64,000 nt of DNA from Pseudoduganella dura (GCF_009727155.1 NZ_WNWM01000002.1:1-64000); one strand, 5' to 3'. Positions 9,077 through 18,199 are shown, counted from the stretch's first letter. The notes: generated from the sequence alone by a model not told the origin. A program made the numbers and translations.

Positions 9077-9424
9077 ATGCTGCAAGTAAAGGCAATGCAG
9101 CCTGGCGTGGCGGACGAGGTTTTGGCCGCGCTGGGAGACGCCACCCGCCGCGCGATCGTCAGGCTGGTAACGGATGGACCGCAAACCGTGAGCTCGCTGG
9201 CCGCGGCGCTGGACGTAACGCTCACCGCCATCATCCAGCATCTGCGAGTGCTGCAGGCCTGCGGCCTGCTGCAGACGCGCAAGGTGGGCCGGGTGCGCAT
9301 CTGCGAACTCGACCACCGTGGACTCGATGTCCTGGCGAGCTGGGTGGCATACAACCGCCGGATGTGGGAACAGCGCTTCGATTCGCTGGGCGCGATGTTG
9401 CAGGAGGATGCGGAGGGGAAGTAA
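9077..9424 (+). CDS. ArsR-family transcriptional regulator
   Basis: The 115-residue winged-helix protein shows the typical ArsR order: VLAALGDATRRAIVRLV, the recognition region SSLAAALDVTLTAIIQHLRVLQACGLL, and the wing TRKVGRVRICEL. There is no cysteine-rich metal site of the classic ELCVCDL type, so it probably belongs to the metal-independent branch paired with SRPBCC proteins. TAAGGAG precedes the start. It is co-transcribed with the upstream SRPBCC gene and probably binds the GTGAAGT dyad at 8523-8540. A paralogous module lies at 27683-28470, encoded in the reverse order. Confidence 0.92.
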   Translation: MLQVKAMQPGVADEVLAALGDATRRAIVRLVTDGPQTVSSLAAALDVTLTAIIQHLRVLQACGLLQTRKVGRVRICELDHRGLDVLASWVAYNRRMWEQRFDSLGAMLQEDAEGK

Positions 9425-9478
9425 AGCCTGGTTCACATGCCGATACAATATTTGCTTCCCTCGTGCGTCTATACAGGT

Positions 9479-10072
9479 ATGGACACCAGCCGACCACTTG
9501 ATGCAGAGGCAACCCGCGCGGACGACGCCGTGGCCGAGACCATACGGCGCGAGCGGCCGCGCCTGCGGGCATGGCTGCGCCGCCAGCTGCCGGACGCGCA
9601 GGACATCGAAGACATACTGCAGGATGCATTCTATGAACTGGTGCTCGCCTCGCGCCTGATCGAGCCGGTACGCAATGCCGGCGCGTGGCTATTCACGATC
9701 GTGCGCAACCGCGTGACCGACCGGCACCGCAGGCGCAGCCATCGAACTTTCCCGCTTTTCGGGAACTTGGGTGATTCGGAGGACGACGATGATTCCGGGA
9801 CGCTCGACGACCTGATACCCGACGCCGAAGCCGATCCCGAACGTGCTTTCATGCGCGCGCGGCTGGTCCTGGCCCTTGAGGAGGCGCTGCGGGAACTGCC
9901 CGAGGATCAGCGGGTTGTCTTCATCGCCCATGAAGTCGATGGCTTGTCGTTCAAGGCTATTGCGCAGACCAGCGGCGTCGGCATCAACACGCTGCTGTCA
10001 AGGAAGCACGCCGCGGTCAAGGCACTGCGCACGCGGTTGCGGGCCGTCCATGACGAACTGTCCGATAACTGA
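9479..10072 (+). CDS. ECF-type RNA polymerase sigma-70 factor
   Basis: A 197-residue ECF sigma factor. Region 2 is visible as RLRAWLRRQLPDAQDIEDILQDAFYELV and AGAWLFTIVRNRVTDRHRRR. An acidic linker (SEDDDDSGTLDDLIPD) leads to region 4, with LRELPEDQRVVFIAHEVDGLSFKAIAQTSGVGINTLLSRKHAAVKALR. The ATG at 9479 (MDTSRP) follows a weak AGGT, while an in-frame ATG at 9437 would add 14 residues and is also possible. No classical zinc-finger anti-sigma gene follows. The next gene, 47 bp downstream, encodes a small membrane protein that may serve that role or be the regulated product. Confidence 0.92.
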   Translation: MDTSRPLDAEATRADDAVAETIRRERPRLRAWLRRQLPDAQDIEDILQDAFYELVLASRLIEPVRNAGAWLFTIVRNRVTDRHRRRSHRTFPLFGNLGDSEDDDDSGTLDDLIPDAEADPERAFMRARLVLALEEALRELPEDQRVVFIAHEVDGLSFKAIAQTSGVGINTLLSRKHAAVKALRTRLRAVHDELSDN

Positions 10073-10119
10073 GGTTAAGCCGGACAGGCCTTTCACTGTA
10101 TTTCATCCACGGAGGTAGC

Positions 10120-10416
10120 ATGAAACGTCGCGCGCACAAACTGACTCTGCTGATCGTTGTCTGGGGCACGATTGCCATCGCCGGCTTTGGCTCGGCCGTA
10201 TGGCAACTATGGAACTTGCTGATGCCAACGCTGTTCCACCTGCCAGCGATCGGCTTCTGGCAAGCCGTCGGCCTGATGGCCCTCAGCTGGCTGCTTTTCG
10301 GCGGGTGGCGCGGCGCTGGCGGCCTGCGCAACGATGGTCGACATGCCCGCCGTCACATGTTGACGGACGAAGAACGCGACCATCTGCGTGCGTCGATGGC
10401 GCGCGACGGTCGCTGA
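10120..10416 (+). CDS. Small two-helix membrane protein linked to the sigma factor gene
   Basis: The 98-residue protein has two strong hydrophobic segments, LTLLIVVWGTIAIAGFGSAV and the stretch around IGFWQAVGLMALSWLLFGGW, then a basic tail RNDGRHARRHMLTDEERDHLRASM. GGAGGT lies 4-5 bases before the ATG. The gap to the sigma gene is 47 bp, so they are probably one transcript. No HxxxCxxC zinc anti-sigma motif is present. It could be a small non-canonical anti-sigma partner or a stress membrane protein; the context suggests the link but does not define the role. Confidence 0.7.
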   Translation: MKRRAHKLTLLIVVWGTIAIAGFGSAVWQLWNLLMPTLFHLPAIGFWQAVGLMALSWLLFGGWRGAGGLRNDGRHARRHMLTDEERDHLRASMARDGR

Positions 10417-10597
10417 CGGTCCGTGCGGTTGCTTGTGTCGACAACGCCGGGTGACTCGCCCATGTCCTGATTGCCTCCTGCCGGCATGGTGCAGCATCGC
10501 ACCGATCCCCTCCAGCCTTCGGCGTATGGTGAGGATGCAACCGAACGCCCCTCCCGGGCCGAGGGTGGTTCGTCATTCACTTTTAAATAGGAATTTC

Positions 10598-11056
10598 ATG
10601 GAAAAGCACAAAGCAGCAATATTGGGAGGACTGGTCGCCGGCGTCGTCACGACCGTGTTCATGGTCGCGGGCCGCAAGACCGGACTGCTGACCAAGACGC
10701 TGGACCGCGACGCCGTCGACTGGATCGACCGTACGACCGGCTCGCGGGACGTCATTGGCGACGCCGGCACCAGCGTCGTGGAATTCGCCAATCACCTGGG
10801 CGCTTCTGCCGCCTTCGGGGCCGCCCTGCCAACGCTGCGCGACTGGGCACCAAACCTGTCGCCCGTGGCGCTGGGCACGCTGTACGGTACCGCGCTGTAC
10901 GCCGTCAATATCGCCGGCATCGCACCTCTGATCGGCATAACCCAAGGCGAAGTGCGGGCCGGACCGCGCAAGGCGGGCGAGCGCTGGGCCGTGCACGTTT
11001 TACAGGCCATCGTCACGGCGCTGGTCGCCGAGCGGCTGGAACGAGAGGCCGACTGA
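10598..11056 (+). CDS. Predicted membrane protein, possibly YagU/DUF1440-like
   Basis: A 152-residue protein with three to four hydrophobic stretches: AAILGGLVAGVVTTVFMVAG at the N-terminus, HLGASAAFGAALPTL, GTLYGTALYAVNIAGIAPLIG and VLQAIVTALVAERL. The GG-x-VAG opening and the overall arrangement recall small YagU/DUF1440 inner-membrane proteins, but this is a resemblance only. TAGGA lies 8 bases upstream of the ATG. It is separated from the small membrane gene upstream by about 180 bp that hold no gene, so it may have its own promoter. Confidence 0.7.
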   Translation: MEKHKAAILGGLVAGVVTTVFMVAGRKTGLLTKTLDRDAVDWIDRTTGSRDVIGDAGTSVVEFANHLGASAAFGAALPTLRDWAPNLSPVALGTLYGTALYAVNIAGIAPLIGITQGEVRAGPRKAGERWAVHVLQAIVTALVAERLEREAD

Positions 11057-11172
11057 TCCTAGGCCCCGGCCCGGCACGCATGGCGAGTTTGCAGTATTCG
11101 CATAGCCTGCGGACGCCATCCATCGCGGAAGACCGGAACCGGCGCGTGTCCGCCCACATGGGCGGAACCCAA

Positions 11173-11919
11173 TCAGCTCGTAGCGCGCGACATCGCATGG
11201 GCATCTGCACCAGCCGGTAGACGTAGCGGGACTGTCGGGTCGGTTGCTGCCTGCCAGATCGCTTCCGCTACGTCAACGGGGTGCGTCACCATGGTGGACT
11301 CGCCCATCCGACCAAAAATTCCCTGTACGAATTCGCTGTAAGCTTCTGGAACCGCGCCTTCCATACGGGACTGCGCGTTCCTGCTGAATGGGGTTTCCGG
11401 CGCACGGCCTGGAATGACCAGATTGATCCGGACATTGAACTGCGCAAGCTCCAGTGCCAGCGATTCCGAGAAAGCATTGACAGCGGCTTTGCTGGCTGTA
11501 TAGACCGCCAGCAATGGATGAGGTTGGTATGTCGTCGCCGAGGTCACGTTAACGATCACACCCGAACGCTGTTTTCGGAAGTGCGACAACATGGCATGGG
11601 TCATTGCGATAGTCCCCAAGGTATTTGTTTCGAATATTTCCCGGATTGTCTCCATCGACGTCCCTTCGACAATGCCGAGCAGGCCCACGCCGGCATTGTT
11701 CACCAGGACGTCGACCGGTCCGATCGATTCGACCGCTCGTTCAATGCTTTCCGGGTCGGTAACGTCGAGTTTCACGACGCGCAGATTTGGAGATTCGAGA
11801 AAATTGTCGGGCTTCGGCGAGCGCATCGTTGCAACGACTTGCCAGCCTTTGGCCAGGAAGTATTCTGCTGTTTCCAAGCCAAAACCCGAAGAAGCTCCGG
11901 TAATCAAGACGGTTTTCAT
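11173..11919 (-). CDS. Short-chain dehydrogenase/reductase (SDR)
   Basis: This 248-residue classical SDR has the NAD(P)-binding motif TGASSGFG near residue 8, NNAGVG in the middle and the catalytic YTASK with the preceding serine in NVTSATTY. Substrate specificity cannot be inferred. The ATG at 11919 has AAAGGATCG upstream, which is preferred over the ATG 15 bases further out. It is divergent from an AraC-family regulator gene with about 93 bp between the starts, an arrangement that usually means the regulator controls the enzyme gene. Confidence 0.93.
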   Translation of the reverse strand: MKTVLITGASSGFGLETAEYFLAKGWQVVATMRSPKPDNFLESPNLRVVKLDVTDPESIERAVESIGPVDVLVNNAGVGLLGIVEGTSMETIREIFETNTLGTIAMTHAMLSHFRKQRSGVIVNVTSATTYQPHPLLAVYTASKAAVNAFSESLALELAQFNVRINLVIPGRAPETPFSRNAQSRMEGAVPEAYSEFVQGIFGRMGESTMVTHPVDVAEAIWQAATDPTVPLRLPAGADAHAMSRATS

Positions 11920-12012
11920 TATCGATCCTTTCAATTGTGTGAAAGCAGAATAGACGATGCCGCCCGGACGATCTACAATTGGAGGTCCGCAATTTGTGCG
12001 CAGGAGTCCAGA

Positions 12013-12927
12013 ATGGTAGATCCGCTATCCGAAGTCGTCTCACTCCTCAAGCCAAGCGCCCCTTCCTCGAAAATCGTCAGCGGGTCTGGCGAGTGGACTG
12101 TGCACAGGACCGAATCAGGGGGGCCTTTTTTCTGTGCAGTCATGGAAGGGGAATGTGTGATCGCTGTGGAGAAGCGGGAGGCCATCCGTTTGCAGCAAGG
12201 CGACTTCGTCCTCATCCCTGCCGCCTACAGTTTTGACATGTCGAGCATCCAGCGGTGCGAGAACAAGACATATCGTCCCGAAGATGTTTGCGTTCTTGAT
12301 GGCGAGACCAGGCACGGCGACCCGTTGGGGCCCGCAAATGTCCGGCTGCTGGTTGGCTATTGCGTTTTCGAGTCGCCGGACGCGATGTTGCTGGTGTCCT
12401 TGCTTCCGGACATCCTGCACGTGCGCGGAGAAAATCGCCTGCAGTTAATGATGGAACTCGTCGTCAGCGAGTGTCGTGCAAATCGCCCGGCCCGCGACGT
12501 GGTTCTCGGACACTTGCTTGAAGTGCTGGTGATTGAAGCATTACGGTCCACAGAGGGCGTTTCTTCCTCGCCCGGGTTGGTACGTGGCCTTTCCGACGAG
12601 CGGCTCGCAAAAGCCATACGTTGCATGCATGAGGCACCACAGCATCCCTGGACCGTGGCACAGCTCGCGAAGGAAGCCGCCTTGTCACGCTCGACTTTCT
12701 TCGAACGCTTCAGTCGAGCAATCGGCTCTGCACCAATGGAGTATCTGCTTGCGTGGCGCATGGCTTTGGCAAAGACCCTGCTGGGACAACCGGACCACAG
12801 CGTGGCAGACGTCGCTGAGCGGGTAGGCTATAGCTCCGCGAACGCCTTTAGCGTCGCCTTCGCCAGACAGGTGGGACACCCACCGGCCAGATATGCCCGG
12901 TTGTATTGTGGCGCGTCCCGGGGATGA
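12013..12927 (+). CDS. AraC-family regulator with cupin sensor domain
   Basis: A 304-residue protein. The N-terminal AraC_binding-like cupin half contains GEWTVHRTESGGPFFCAVMEG and LQQGDFVLIPAAYSFDM. The C-terminal double helix-turn-helix includes WTVAQLAKEAALSRSTFFERFSRAIGSAPMEYLLAWRM and SVADVAERVGYSSANAFSVAFARQVGHPPARYARL. CAGGAG lies 6 bases upstream of the ATG. The divergent SDR gene is the most likely target; many regulators of this subfamily act on a neighbouring oxidoreductase gene. The effector is unknown. Confidence 0.93.
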   Translation: MVDPLSEVVSLLKPSAPSSKIVSGSGEWTVHRTESGGPFFCAVMEGECVIAVEKREAIRLQQGDFVLIPAAYSFDMSSIQRCENKTYRPEDVCVLDGETRHGDPLGPANVRLLVGYCVFESPDAMLLVSLLPDILHVRGENRLQLMMELVVSECRANRPARDVVLGHLLEVLVIEALRSTEGVSSSPGLVRGLSDERLAKAIRCMHEAPQHPWTVAQLAKEAALSRSTFFERFSRAIGSAPMEYLLAWRMALAKTLLGQPDHSVADVAERVGYSSANAFSVAFARQVGHPPARYARLYCGASRG

Positions 12928-13183
12928 CGCGGGCATTGGCTTGATTGACAGGAGTCGCAGCGCTGTCGCGCCGCAGATATGTTGTAACTCAACATTGCGA
13001 TAGTCCGCGTTTGGCCGAACTCGACCGTTCGCCGCAGAATATCTGGTTGGAAATTCACAGACTGCCACGACAGGCAGCTGCCGGCCCAAAAGCAGACTGC
13101 CACGGCGCCCGTTGCAACCTCGATCAGACCCGTTAAGTCGCGCGAAATCCATTGGCGGGACAGCGCGCGACTTCGAGGTTGCA

Positions 13184-13882
13184 TCAAGCCTTGTTGTCCA
13201 GTTCAGGGATGCCACTGCTACGATCCGCATACGCGGCCCGGAAGCTCGGACGTTGCTGCCAGCGCTGCCAGTAGGCATCCAGGAACTCGAAACGCTCGTC
13301 CAGCGGCGTAGCGTTCACCGGGAATTTCGAGAACGCAATTGCGGTTGCCAGCGTGATGTCGGCGAACGTAGGCTCGTCGCCCCCCAGCAACCATTGCCGT
13401 CCGTCCGAAAGATGTTTGTTGACCAGGGCGGCATGGGCCAGTGCTTCTTTGCGGCAGTGTTCGCCCCAAGCTTCGTTCTTCGTCAGTTCGAGTTTGAAGC
13501 CGAGACCGGTATGCAGAACATGGAAAGCCGTGACGATGCGATACAGGATGTGAACCCAGATGCGGTTATCCCACATGTTGTCCAGGCCCTGTTCCAGCGG
13601 CGTGTCCCCCATGATCTTGCGGCCGGGGTAGGACTGGTCCAGATAACGGACGACAGCCGCCGTTTCGGAGATGTAGCTACCGTCAGCGAGCTCGAGGGTC
13701 GGTGTCTCGCCCCAGGCATTCATTTTCAGATGACGCCAACCACGCTGCTCACCAACCGGGGTCATGTCGTAAATGGTCTCCTGGAACTGATCGGCGATCC
13801 CCTTTTCATGCATGAACAGGCGCAGGCGTTGCGGGTTGGGGAAAGCCGACGGCGAGGTGAAAACGTTCAATTTGCTGGTCAT
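13184..13882 (-). CDS. Glutathione S-transferase family protein
   Basis: The 232-residue GST has an N-terminal thioredoxin-like domain starting KLNVFTSPSAFPNPQRLRLF, the cis-proline region GETPTLELADGSYISETAAVVRYLD, and an all-helical C-terminal domain with WLLGGDEPTFADITLATAI, which includes the conserved N-capping/Asp motif. AAGGA lies 8 bases before the ATG; the frame runs on upstream, but codon character is lost there. It is divergent from a LysR gene 152 bp away, which probably controls it. Role likely detoxification or thiol conjugation; substrate unknown. Confidence 0.9.
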   Translation of the reverse strand: MTSKLNVFTSPSAFPNPQRLRLFMHEKGIADQFQETIYDMTPVGEQRGWRHLKMNAWGETPTLELADGSYISETAAVVRYLDQSYPGRKIMGDTPLEQGLDNMWDNRIWVHILYRIVTAFHVLHTGLGFKLELTKNEAWGEHCRKEALAHAALVNKHLSDGRQWLLGGDEPTFADITLATAIAFSKFPVNATPLDERFEFLDAYWQRWQQRPSFRAAYADRSSGIPELDNKA

Positions 13883-14034
13883 TTTGAATTCCTTTAAGTA
13901 TGTCGAGGTGTAGGCCAAACCGTGTACTGCTTCAGTAGCGAGGCTCTCGGTGCGTTGTTGCTGAAGCAGTGGACGTACTTTAATACGTTGTTCCTGGTCG
14001 ATAAACCATGTGATAATCAATTCATTTATTACAA

Positions 14035-14958
14035 ATGGTAATGAATATGGCAGCAGGCAACGCACTTCAGCTGGGCAGCATCGAACAGTTTTGTAGAGCA
14101 GCGGAGACTGGCAGCTTTACCAGTGCGGCCGAGATTCTTGGCTTGACGCCGGCCGCGGTCAGTCGGTCGATCAGTCGGCTCGAGCAGCGCCTCGGTGTAC
14201 GCCTTTTTTTAAGGACTACCCGCGCCGTCAAGCTGACAGCCGAAGGCGAGCTCTATTGGAAGGAATGTCAGCTCGCACTCGAGCAAATCGCCGAGGCCGA
14301 GCGTGCGATTACAGGTGCCCAGACTGTCCCGAGTGGGCCGCTGCGCATCAGCGTCAGTGCTGCTTATGGAACGTTTCGGTTGCTGCCTTTGATGCCTGCG
14401 TTTACGGGGCTTTATCCGCAGATCGACATCGAGATCAGCATTTCGGACAAGATCATTGACTTCGTCGAAGAAGGCTTCGACCTGGCAATCAGGCTTGGCA
14501 TTCCACAAGATTCACGTCTTGTCGCGTTCAAACTTGAGGACGCCACGCTAGGTGTATTCGGTACCCCAGCATACCTTGCAAAGAAAGGCGAACCACGCGG
14601 TATTGATGATCTCGGTGAACACGATTGTATCCAGTACATATCGCCGAATACCGGGCGGCCGCTGCAGTGGCAGTTCACCGATGATCAAGGTACTGCAATC
14701 GAGAAGCCGATAACCAGCAGGATGCGTGTACTTAACGATGCGTTGGGGGCTGTCGCTTGGGTAAACGCGGGCGGAGGTCTTTATCAAACGTATCGCTTTG
14801 CAGTAGGCGACGCTCTGCAGCGTGGTGACCTCGTGGAAGTCCTCCAACAGTACGGTGGCCGCTCCCGCCCCTTTTCGATCCTCTATCCCCAGAACCGTCA
14901 CCTATCGGCGAGAGTGCGTGCATTTGTCGATTTCTTGCGCTCAGCAGTGAAAACGTAA
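14035..14958 (+). CDS. LysR-family transcriptional regulator
   Basis: A 307-residue regulator with an N-terminal winged helix (IEQFCRAAETGSFTSAAEILGLTPAAVSRSISRLEQRLGVRLFLRTTR) and a periplasmic-binding-protein-like effector domain (SGPLRISVSAAYG, FDLAIRLG). It belongs to the large CrgA/AaeR-like group common in Burkholderiales. Three ATG codons (14035, 14041, 14047) are in frame near the start, and none has a strong ribosome binding site. The divergent GST gene is the natural target. Codon use is somewhat less GC-rich than in the island genes downstream. Confidence 0.92.
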   Translation: MVMNMAAGNALQLGSIEQFCRAAETGSFTSAAEILGLTPAAVSRSISRLEQRLGVRLFLRTTRAVKLTAEGELYWKECQLALEQIAEAERAITGAQTVPSGPLRISVSAAYGTFRLLPLMPAFTGLYPQIDIEISISDKIIDFVEEGFDLAIRLGIPQDSRLVAFKLEDATLGVFGTPAYLAKKGEPRGIDDLGEHDCIQYISPNTGRPLQWQFTDDQGTAIEKPITSRMRVLNDALGAVAWVNAGGGLYQTYRFAVGDALQRGDLVEVLQQYGGRSRPFSILYPQNRHLSARVRAFVDFLRSAVKT

Positions 14959-15075
14959 ACGATCTCAACCTTATGAGGACTCCTGTTCCCAAGGGCGGTT
15001 GCGACGCCCGCTTCCGGGCGGTTGCTGCCATCCAGTACAAGGCAGCTTCCGCCACAAACGGGACATGCCCGTCCG

Positions 15076-15510
15076 CTATTGATAGTCTGGCTGGTCAGCC
15101 TGGTTGACATGCGCGGCCAGTGCGCCGAGCGTCACCTCTCCCATCCGTTCAAGCATGAATTCCTCTGTTCGTTGAAATACGGCGCCCAGTCTGGCCACCA
15201 CGGCTTGCTCGACCGGACAGGTCTTGTGGTCGACCGCTACATTGATCGCCAAGGCGGCAGGTGAGCCGAGTGCCTCGTAGACCTCACGCACCGTGACACC
15301 ATGGATTGCACGAGCAAGCGACCAGCCGCCGCCGGCACCGCCATCTGAGGTCACCAGCCCCGCATGCTTTAACGGCGCCATGGTGCGGCGAACAACCACC
15401 GGGTTAGTGCCAAGCATGAGAGCGATCGTCTCGGATGTAGTCTTGCCGCCACGTTTGTCCATGTGGATCAGTACATGAAGCATGCGCGACAGCCTGCCGT
15501 CGTGTCTCAT
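15076..15510 (-). CDS. Rrf2-family transcriptional regulator
   Basis: The 144-residue protein shows the Rrf2 pattern: RLSRMLHVLIHMDKRGGKTTSETIALMLGTNPVVVRRTMAPLKHAGLVTSDGGAGGGWSLAR, the conserved winged helix with a GxGGGW wing, then VTVREVYEALG. One cysteine (TCPVEQ) is present, rather than the three-cysteine cluster of IscR/NsrR types, so it probably does not bind a canonical iron-sulfur cluster. It is divergent from an epoxide-hydrolase-like gene. Two related dyads lie in the shared promoter region (15540-15598) and are the likely binding sites. Confidence 0.92.
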   Translation of the reverse strand: MRHDGRLSRMLHVLIHMDKRGGKTTSETIALMLGTNPVVVRRTMAPLKHAGLVTSDGGAGGGWSLARAIHGVTVREVYEALGSPAALAINVAVDHKTCPVEQAVVARLGAVFQRTEEFMLERMGEVTLGALAAHVNQADQPDYQ

Positions 15511-15539
15511 TCCTACCTCGCGTAGTTCTGGTCAAAATT

Positions 15540-15598
15540 CGTAACCCGATATGTTACGCCACTTGACCGACTGAAATGCGCAACATATGATGTTACGC
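15540..15598. promoter_or_regulatory. Two related dyad operators between the Rrf2 and hydrolase genes
   Basis: Dyad 1 at 15540-15558 has arms CGTAAC and GTTACG. Dyad 2 at 15578-15598 has arms GCGCAACAT and ATGTTACGC with one mismatch. Aligned, both follow nCGyAACn6ATGTTACGC, 38 bp apart, and they lie between divergent starts. They are likely Rrf2 binding sites controlling both genes. Confidence 0.7.
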
Positions 15599-15619
15599 AT
15601 TCGAACCCAGGAGAATGAC

Positions 15620-16615
15620 ATGCAGCGCAGGTCGGTGGATGTGAATGGAATCACGTTGTCGTATCTCGAAGCCGGCGAAGGCCCCGCAATACTTCTTTGC
15701 CACGGCTTTCCGGAAACGTCGCAATCATGGCGCAAGCAGATTCCCGTACTTGCTGCGGCAGGTTATCGCGCCATTGCCCCGGACCTGCGTGGGTACGGGG
15801 AGTCCTCCTGCCCGGAAGCAAGCGACGTGTACACGATGTTTCATATTGTGGGCGACTTGATCGGCCTGATGGATGCCCTCTCGATCGAACGCACTGTCAT
15901 CGTCGGCAACGACTGGGGGGCGTCGGTCGCGTGGCAGATGGCACTCATGCGCCCGGACCGCATACGTGGCGTTGCCGCCTTCGGCGTACCCATGATGGCT
16001 CGTGCTCCCATGCCTCCGACAAAGCTTTTCCCGCGCACGAAAGAGGCGATGTTCTACATCCTGTATTTCCAGGAACCTGGGCTGGCCGAGCGCGAAGTCG
16101 AACGCGATATGCCGACCACGCTACGCAGGATCTATCATGCGGCATCTGGCGAAGCAGGACCGCGCCAGCCGGGAGACGATACGCCCAATCCTTTCGGGAT
16201 GGTCGTGCCGGAACGCGGGATACTGCGCGACCTTCCCGAGCCGGTAAGCTTACCCGCATGGCTATCCAGTGCCGACTTCAACGCATTCGCCGCTGCTTTC
16301 GCGCGTAGCGGCTTTCGTGGTGGACTTAACTATTATCGCAACCTGGATCGAAACTGGGAGTTGCAAGCCAGTCTTGAAGGCATGCACGTCGAAGTGCCGG
16401 CGCTGTTCGCCATCGGCTCACGCGATGTCGGACTGACCATCCCCGGAATGGATCACATTATCGCTGGAATGTCGAAGCTCGCTCCGCACCTGCGCCGCTG
16501 CGTTACCATCGACGATGCCGGACACTGGATACAGCAGGAGCGCGCCGATGAAGTCAATGCATTGATCCTGTCTTTTATGCCGACTTTGGATGACAGTACG
16601 CCCGCCAGGCCGTGA
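15620..16615 (+). CDS. Alpha/beta hydrolase, epoxide-hydrolase-like
   Basis: A 331-residue protein of the epoxide hydrolase/haloalkane dehalogenase branch. It has the oxyanion motif CHGFPETSQSW, the nucleophile elbow VGNDWGAS with Asp near residue 97, a cap domain with GGLNYYRNLDRNWE carrying a probable substrate-orienting tyrosine, and the catalytic histidine in DDAGHWIQQE near residue 302. The aspartate nucleophile argues against an esterase. GGAGAATGAC precedes the ATG at 15620. Control by the divergent Rrf2 regulator through the paired dyads is likely. Confidence 0.9.
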   Translation: MQRRSVDVNGITLSYLEAGEGPAILLCHGFPETSQSWRKQIPVLAAAGYRAIAPDLRGYGESSCPEASDVYTMFHIVGDLIGLMDALSIERTVIVGNDWGASVAWQMALMRPDRIRGVAAFGVPMMARAPMPPTKLFPRTKEAMFYILYFQEPGLAEREVERDMPTTLRRIYHAASGEAGPRQPGDDTPNPFGMVVPERGILRDLPEPVSLPAWLSSADFNAFAAAFARSGFRGGLNYYRNLDRNWELQASLEGMHVEVPALFAIGSRDVGLTIPGMDHIIAGMSKLAPHLRRCVTIDDAGHWIQQERADEVNALILSFMPTLDDSTPARP

Positions 16616-17062
16616 TCACGCCGGCAGCGCCTTCGACCACCGGGATCAGGGCCTGTACGTGATGGATGTCGAGGTGCGCTTCAAGTACTGGGTCGAACAG
16701 GCCGTGGGCCAGCAGGCCATAGGCATCTCCAAAGTCACTGGTACCAAGGTCCGCTTTGGCCGGTTGCTGCCGTCCACTGTACGACAGCGCAATCCGTCCG
16801 CGACCAGCGCAGCGTCTGCAATGGAAGTTTTGCTCTACACTTCCCACCACCCTATGGACCAACAGCGCCGGCGCATACTTCGCGGTGCGTGGGTGGAGAG
16901 AGCGCACACGGTCGTGAAGTACATGCGCAGCTCGCGGCCAACCCGAACGTTCGGCGCCGTTGAAGCCACCGTGCCGGAAGCATCCGCATGCCGAGCCGGC
17001 GCAATGGCATACCTTACGCCCCAACAACCTGGCGTCAATCCGCGAATGGAGATCTGGAAAAC
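16616..17062. other. Intergenic region, possible gene remnant
   Basis: About 450 bp without a convincing gene. Both strands of 16620-16770 keep high third-position GC. The minus strand reads a protein-like stretch (FGDAYGLLAHGLFDPVLEAH) that lacks a start and ribosome binding site, so it may be a decayed gene end. I cannot assign it. Confidence 0.35.
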
Positions 17063-18199
17063 ATGAATTTGAACATGCCCGGCCTTGCCACCACTTTCTC
17101 GCTCGCCCTGCTCGCGTGCGCCGCCGTCCCGGCGGCCGCGAACGCGCAGGCCAGCGCATCCGCGACCGGCGGCCTGCCCTTCGAGGTCAAGCCGGTCGGC
17201 ACATTCAAGAGCCCATGGGCCATGGCATTCCTGCCCAACGGCAACGTGCTGGTTACACAAAAGGAGGGGACGATGATCCTGATCGATCCCGCAACCGGTA
17301 CCAGGCGGACGGTGTCCGGTACACCCGCCGTCAGCAGCAGCGGCCAGGGCGCGCTGATGGACATCGTGCCCGCTCCCGATTTCGCGGCCAGCAAGCGGCT
17401 CTACTTCAGCTACTCCGAGGCGGGTCCCGGCGCCGGCACCCGGGTCGTGCTCGCCACCGCGACACTGGATCAGCCAGGCGGCACACTCAGGGATACGAAG
17501 GCCATTTTCCGCAGCCAGGATGCTTCGACTGGCGGGCACTATTCGGGCCGTATCGGCTTCTCGCCGGACGGCAAGTATCTCTTCTTCACCAGTGGCGACC
17601 GCCAGCTTTTCGATCCGGCGCAGGACCCCGGGTCGACGCTCGGCAAGGTGCTGCGCCTGAACCTCGACGGCACGCCGGCCGCCGACAACCCGCTCGCGGC
17701 CAGGGGCTTCCATGCAGCCGTCTGGTCGTATGGCCACCGCAACCTGCTGGGCATCGCCTTCGACAGGCAGGGGCGCCTGTGGGAAATGGAGATGGGGCCG
17801 CGCCATGGCGACGAGATCAACCTGATCAAGCCAGGCCTCAACTATGGCTGGCCGAAGGCATCGAATGGCAGCCACTATGACGGCCGCGACATCCCCGACC
17901 ACGCCCCTGGTGACGGCTTCGAAGCCCCGAAAGTGTCCTGGAATCCGGCCATTTCACCAGGCGGCCTCGCCTACTACGACGCGGACCTGTTCCCGAAGTG
18001 GAAAAATTCCCTCTTCATCACCGGTCTCTCGGGCAAGTCGCTGGACCGCATCGCCCTCGACGGCGAGAACGCGACCAAGGCGGACCATTGGGACATGGGC
18101 GAACGCATCCGCGCCGTGCGCACCGGGCCGGATGGCGCGATATGGCTGCTGGAAGACGGGCCGCGCGGCCGGCTGCTGATGCTGACACCGAAGAGGTAG
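17063..18199 (+). CDS. PQQ-type glucose/sorbosone dehydrogenase family protein, exported
   Basis: The 378-residue protein has a signal peptide (LATTFSLALLACAAVPAAANAQA) and a six-bladed beta-propeller of the GSDH/YliI family. The conserved opening FKSPWAMAFLPNGNVLVTQKEG, the metal/PQQ-region motif YSGRIGFSPDGKYLFFTSGD, WSYGHRNLLGIAFD, EMGPRHGDEINLI and LNYGWP are all present. Family enzymes oxidise soluble aldoses in the periplasm using PQQ; the actual sugar is not predictable. The ATG at 17063 directly precedes the signal peptide, and GGAGATCTGG lies upstream. No PQQ biosynthesis gene is in the window. Confidence 0.9.
   Translation: MNLNMPGLATTFSLALLACAAVPAAANAQASASATGGLPFEVKPVGTFKSPWAMAFLPNGNVLVTQKEGTMILIDPATGTRRTVSGTPAVSSSGQGALMDIVPAPDFAASKRLYFSYSEAGPGAGTRVVLATATLDQPGGTLRDTKAIFRSQDASTGGHYSGRIGFSPDGKYLFFTSGDRQLFDPAQDPGSTLGKVLRLNLDGTPAADNPLAARGFHAAVWSYGHRNLLGIAFDRQGRLWEMEMGPRHGDEINLIKPGLNYGWPKASNGSHYDGRDIPDHAPGDGFEAPKVSWNPAISPGGLAYYDADLFPKWKNSLFITGLSGKSLDRIALDGENATKADHWDMGERIRAVRTGPDGAIWLLEDGPRGRLLMLTPKR

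Noticed and set aside
12685..13278. Minus-strand frame between the AraC and GST genes
   Set aside because: It overlaps the ends of both supported genes, and its translation has no protein-like pattern.
16575..17159. Minus-strand frame of 194 codons between the epoxide hydrolase and sugar dehydrogenase genes
   Set aside because: It overlaps both flanking genes, lacks a ribosome binding site, and only its last third looks protein-like; recorded only as a possible remnant.
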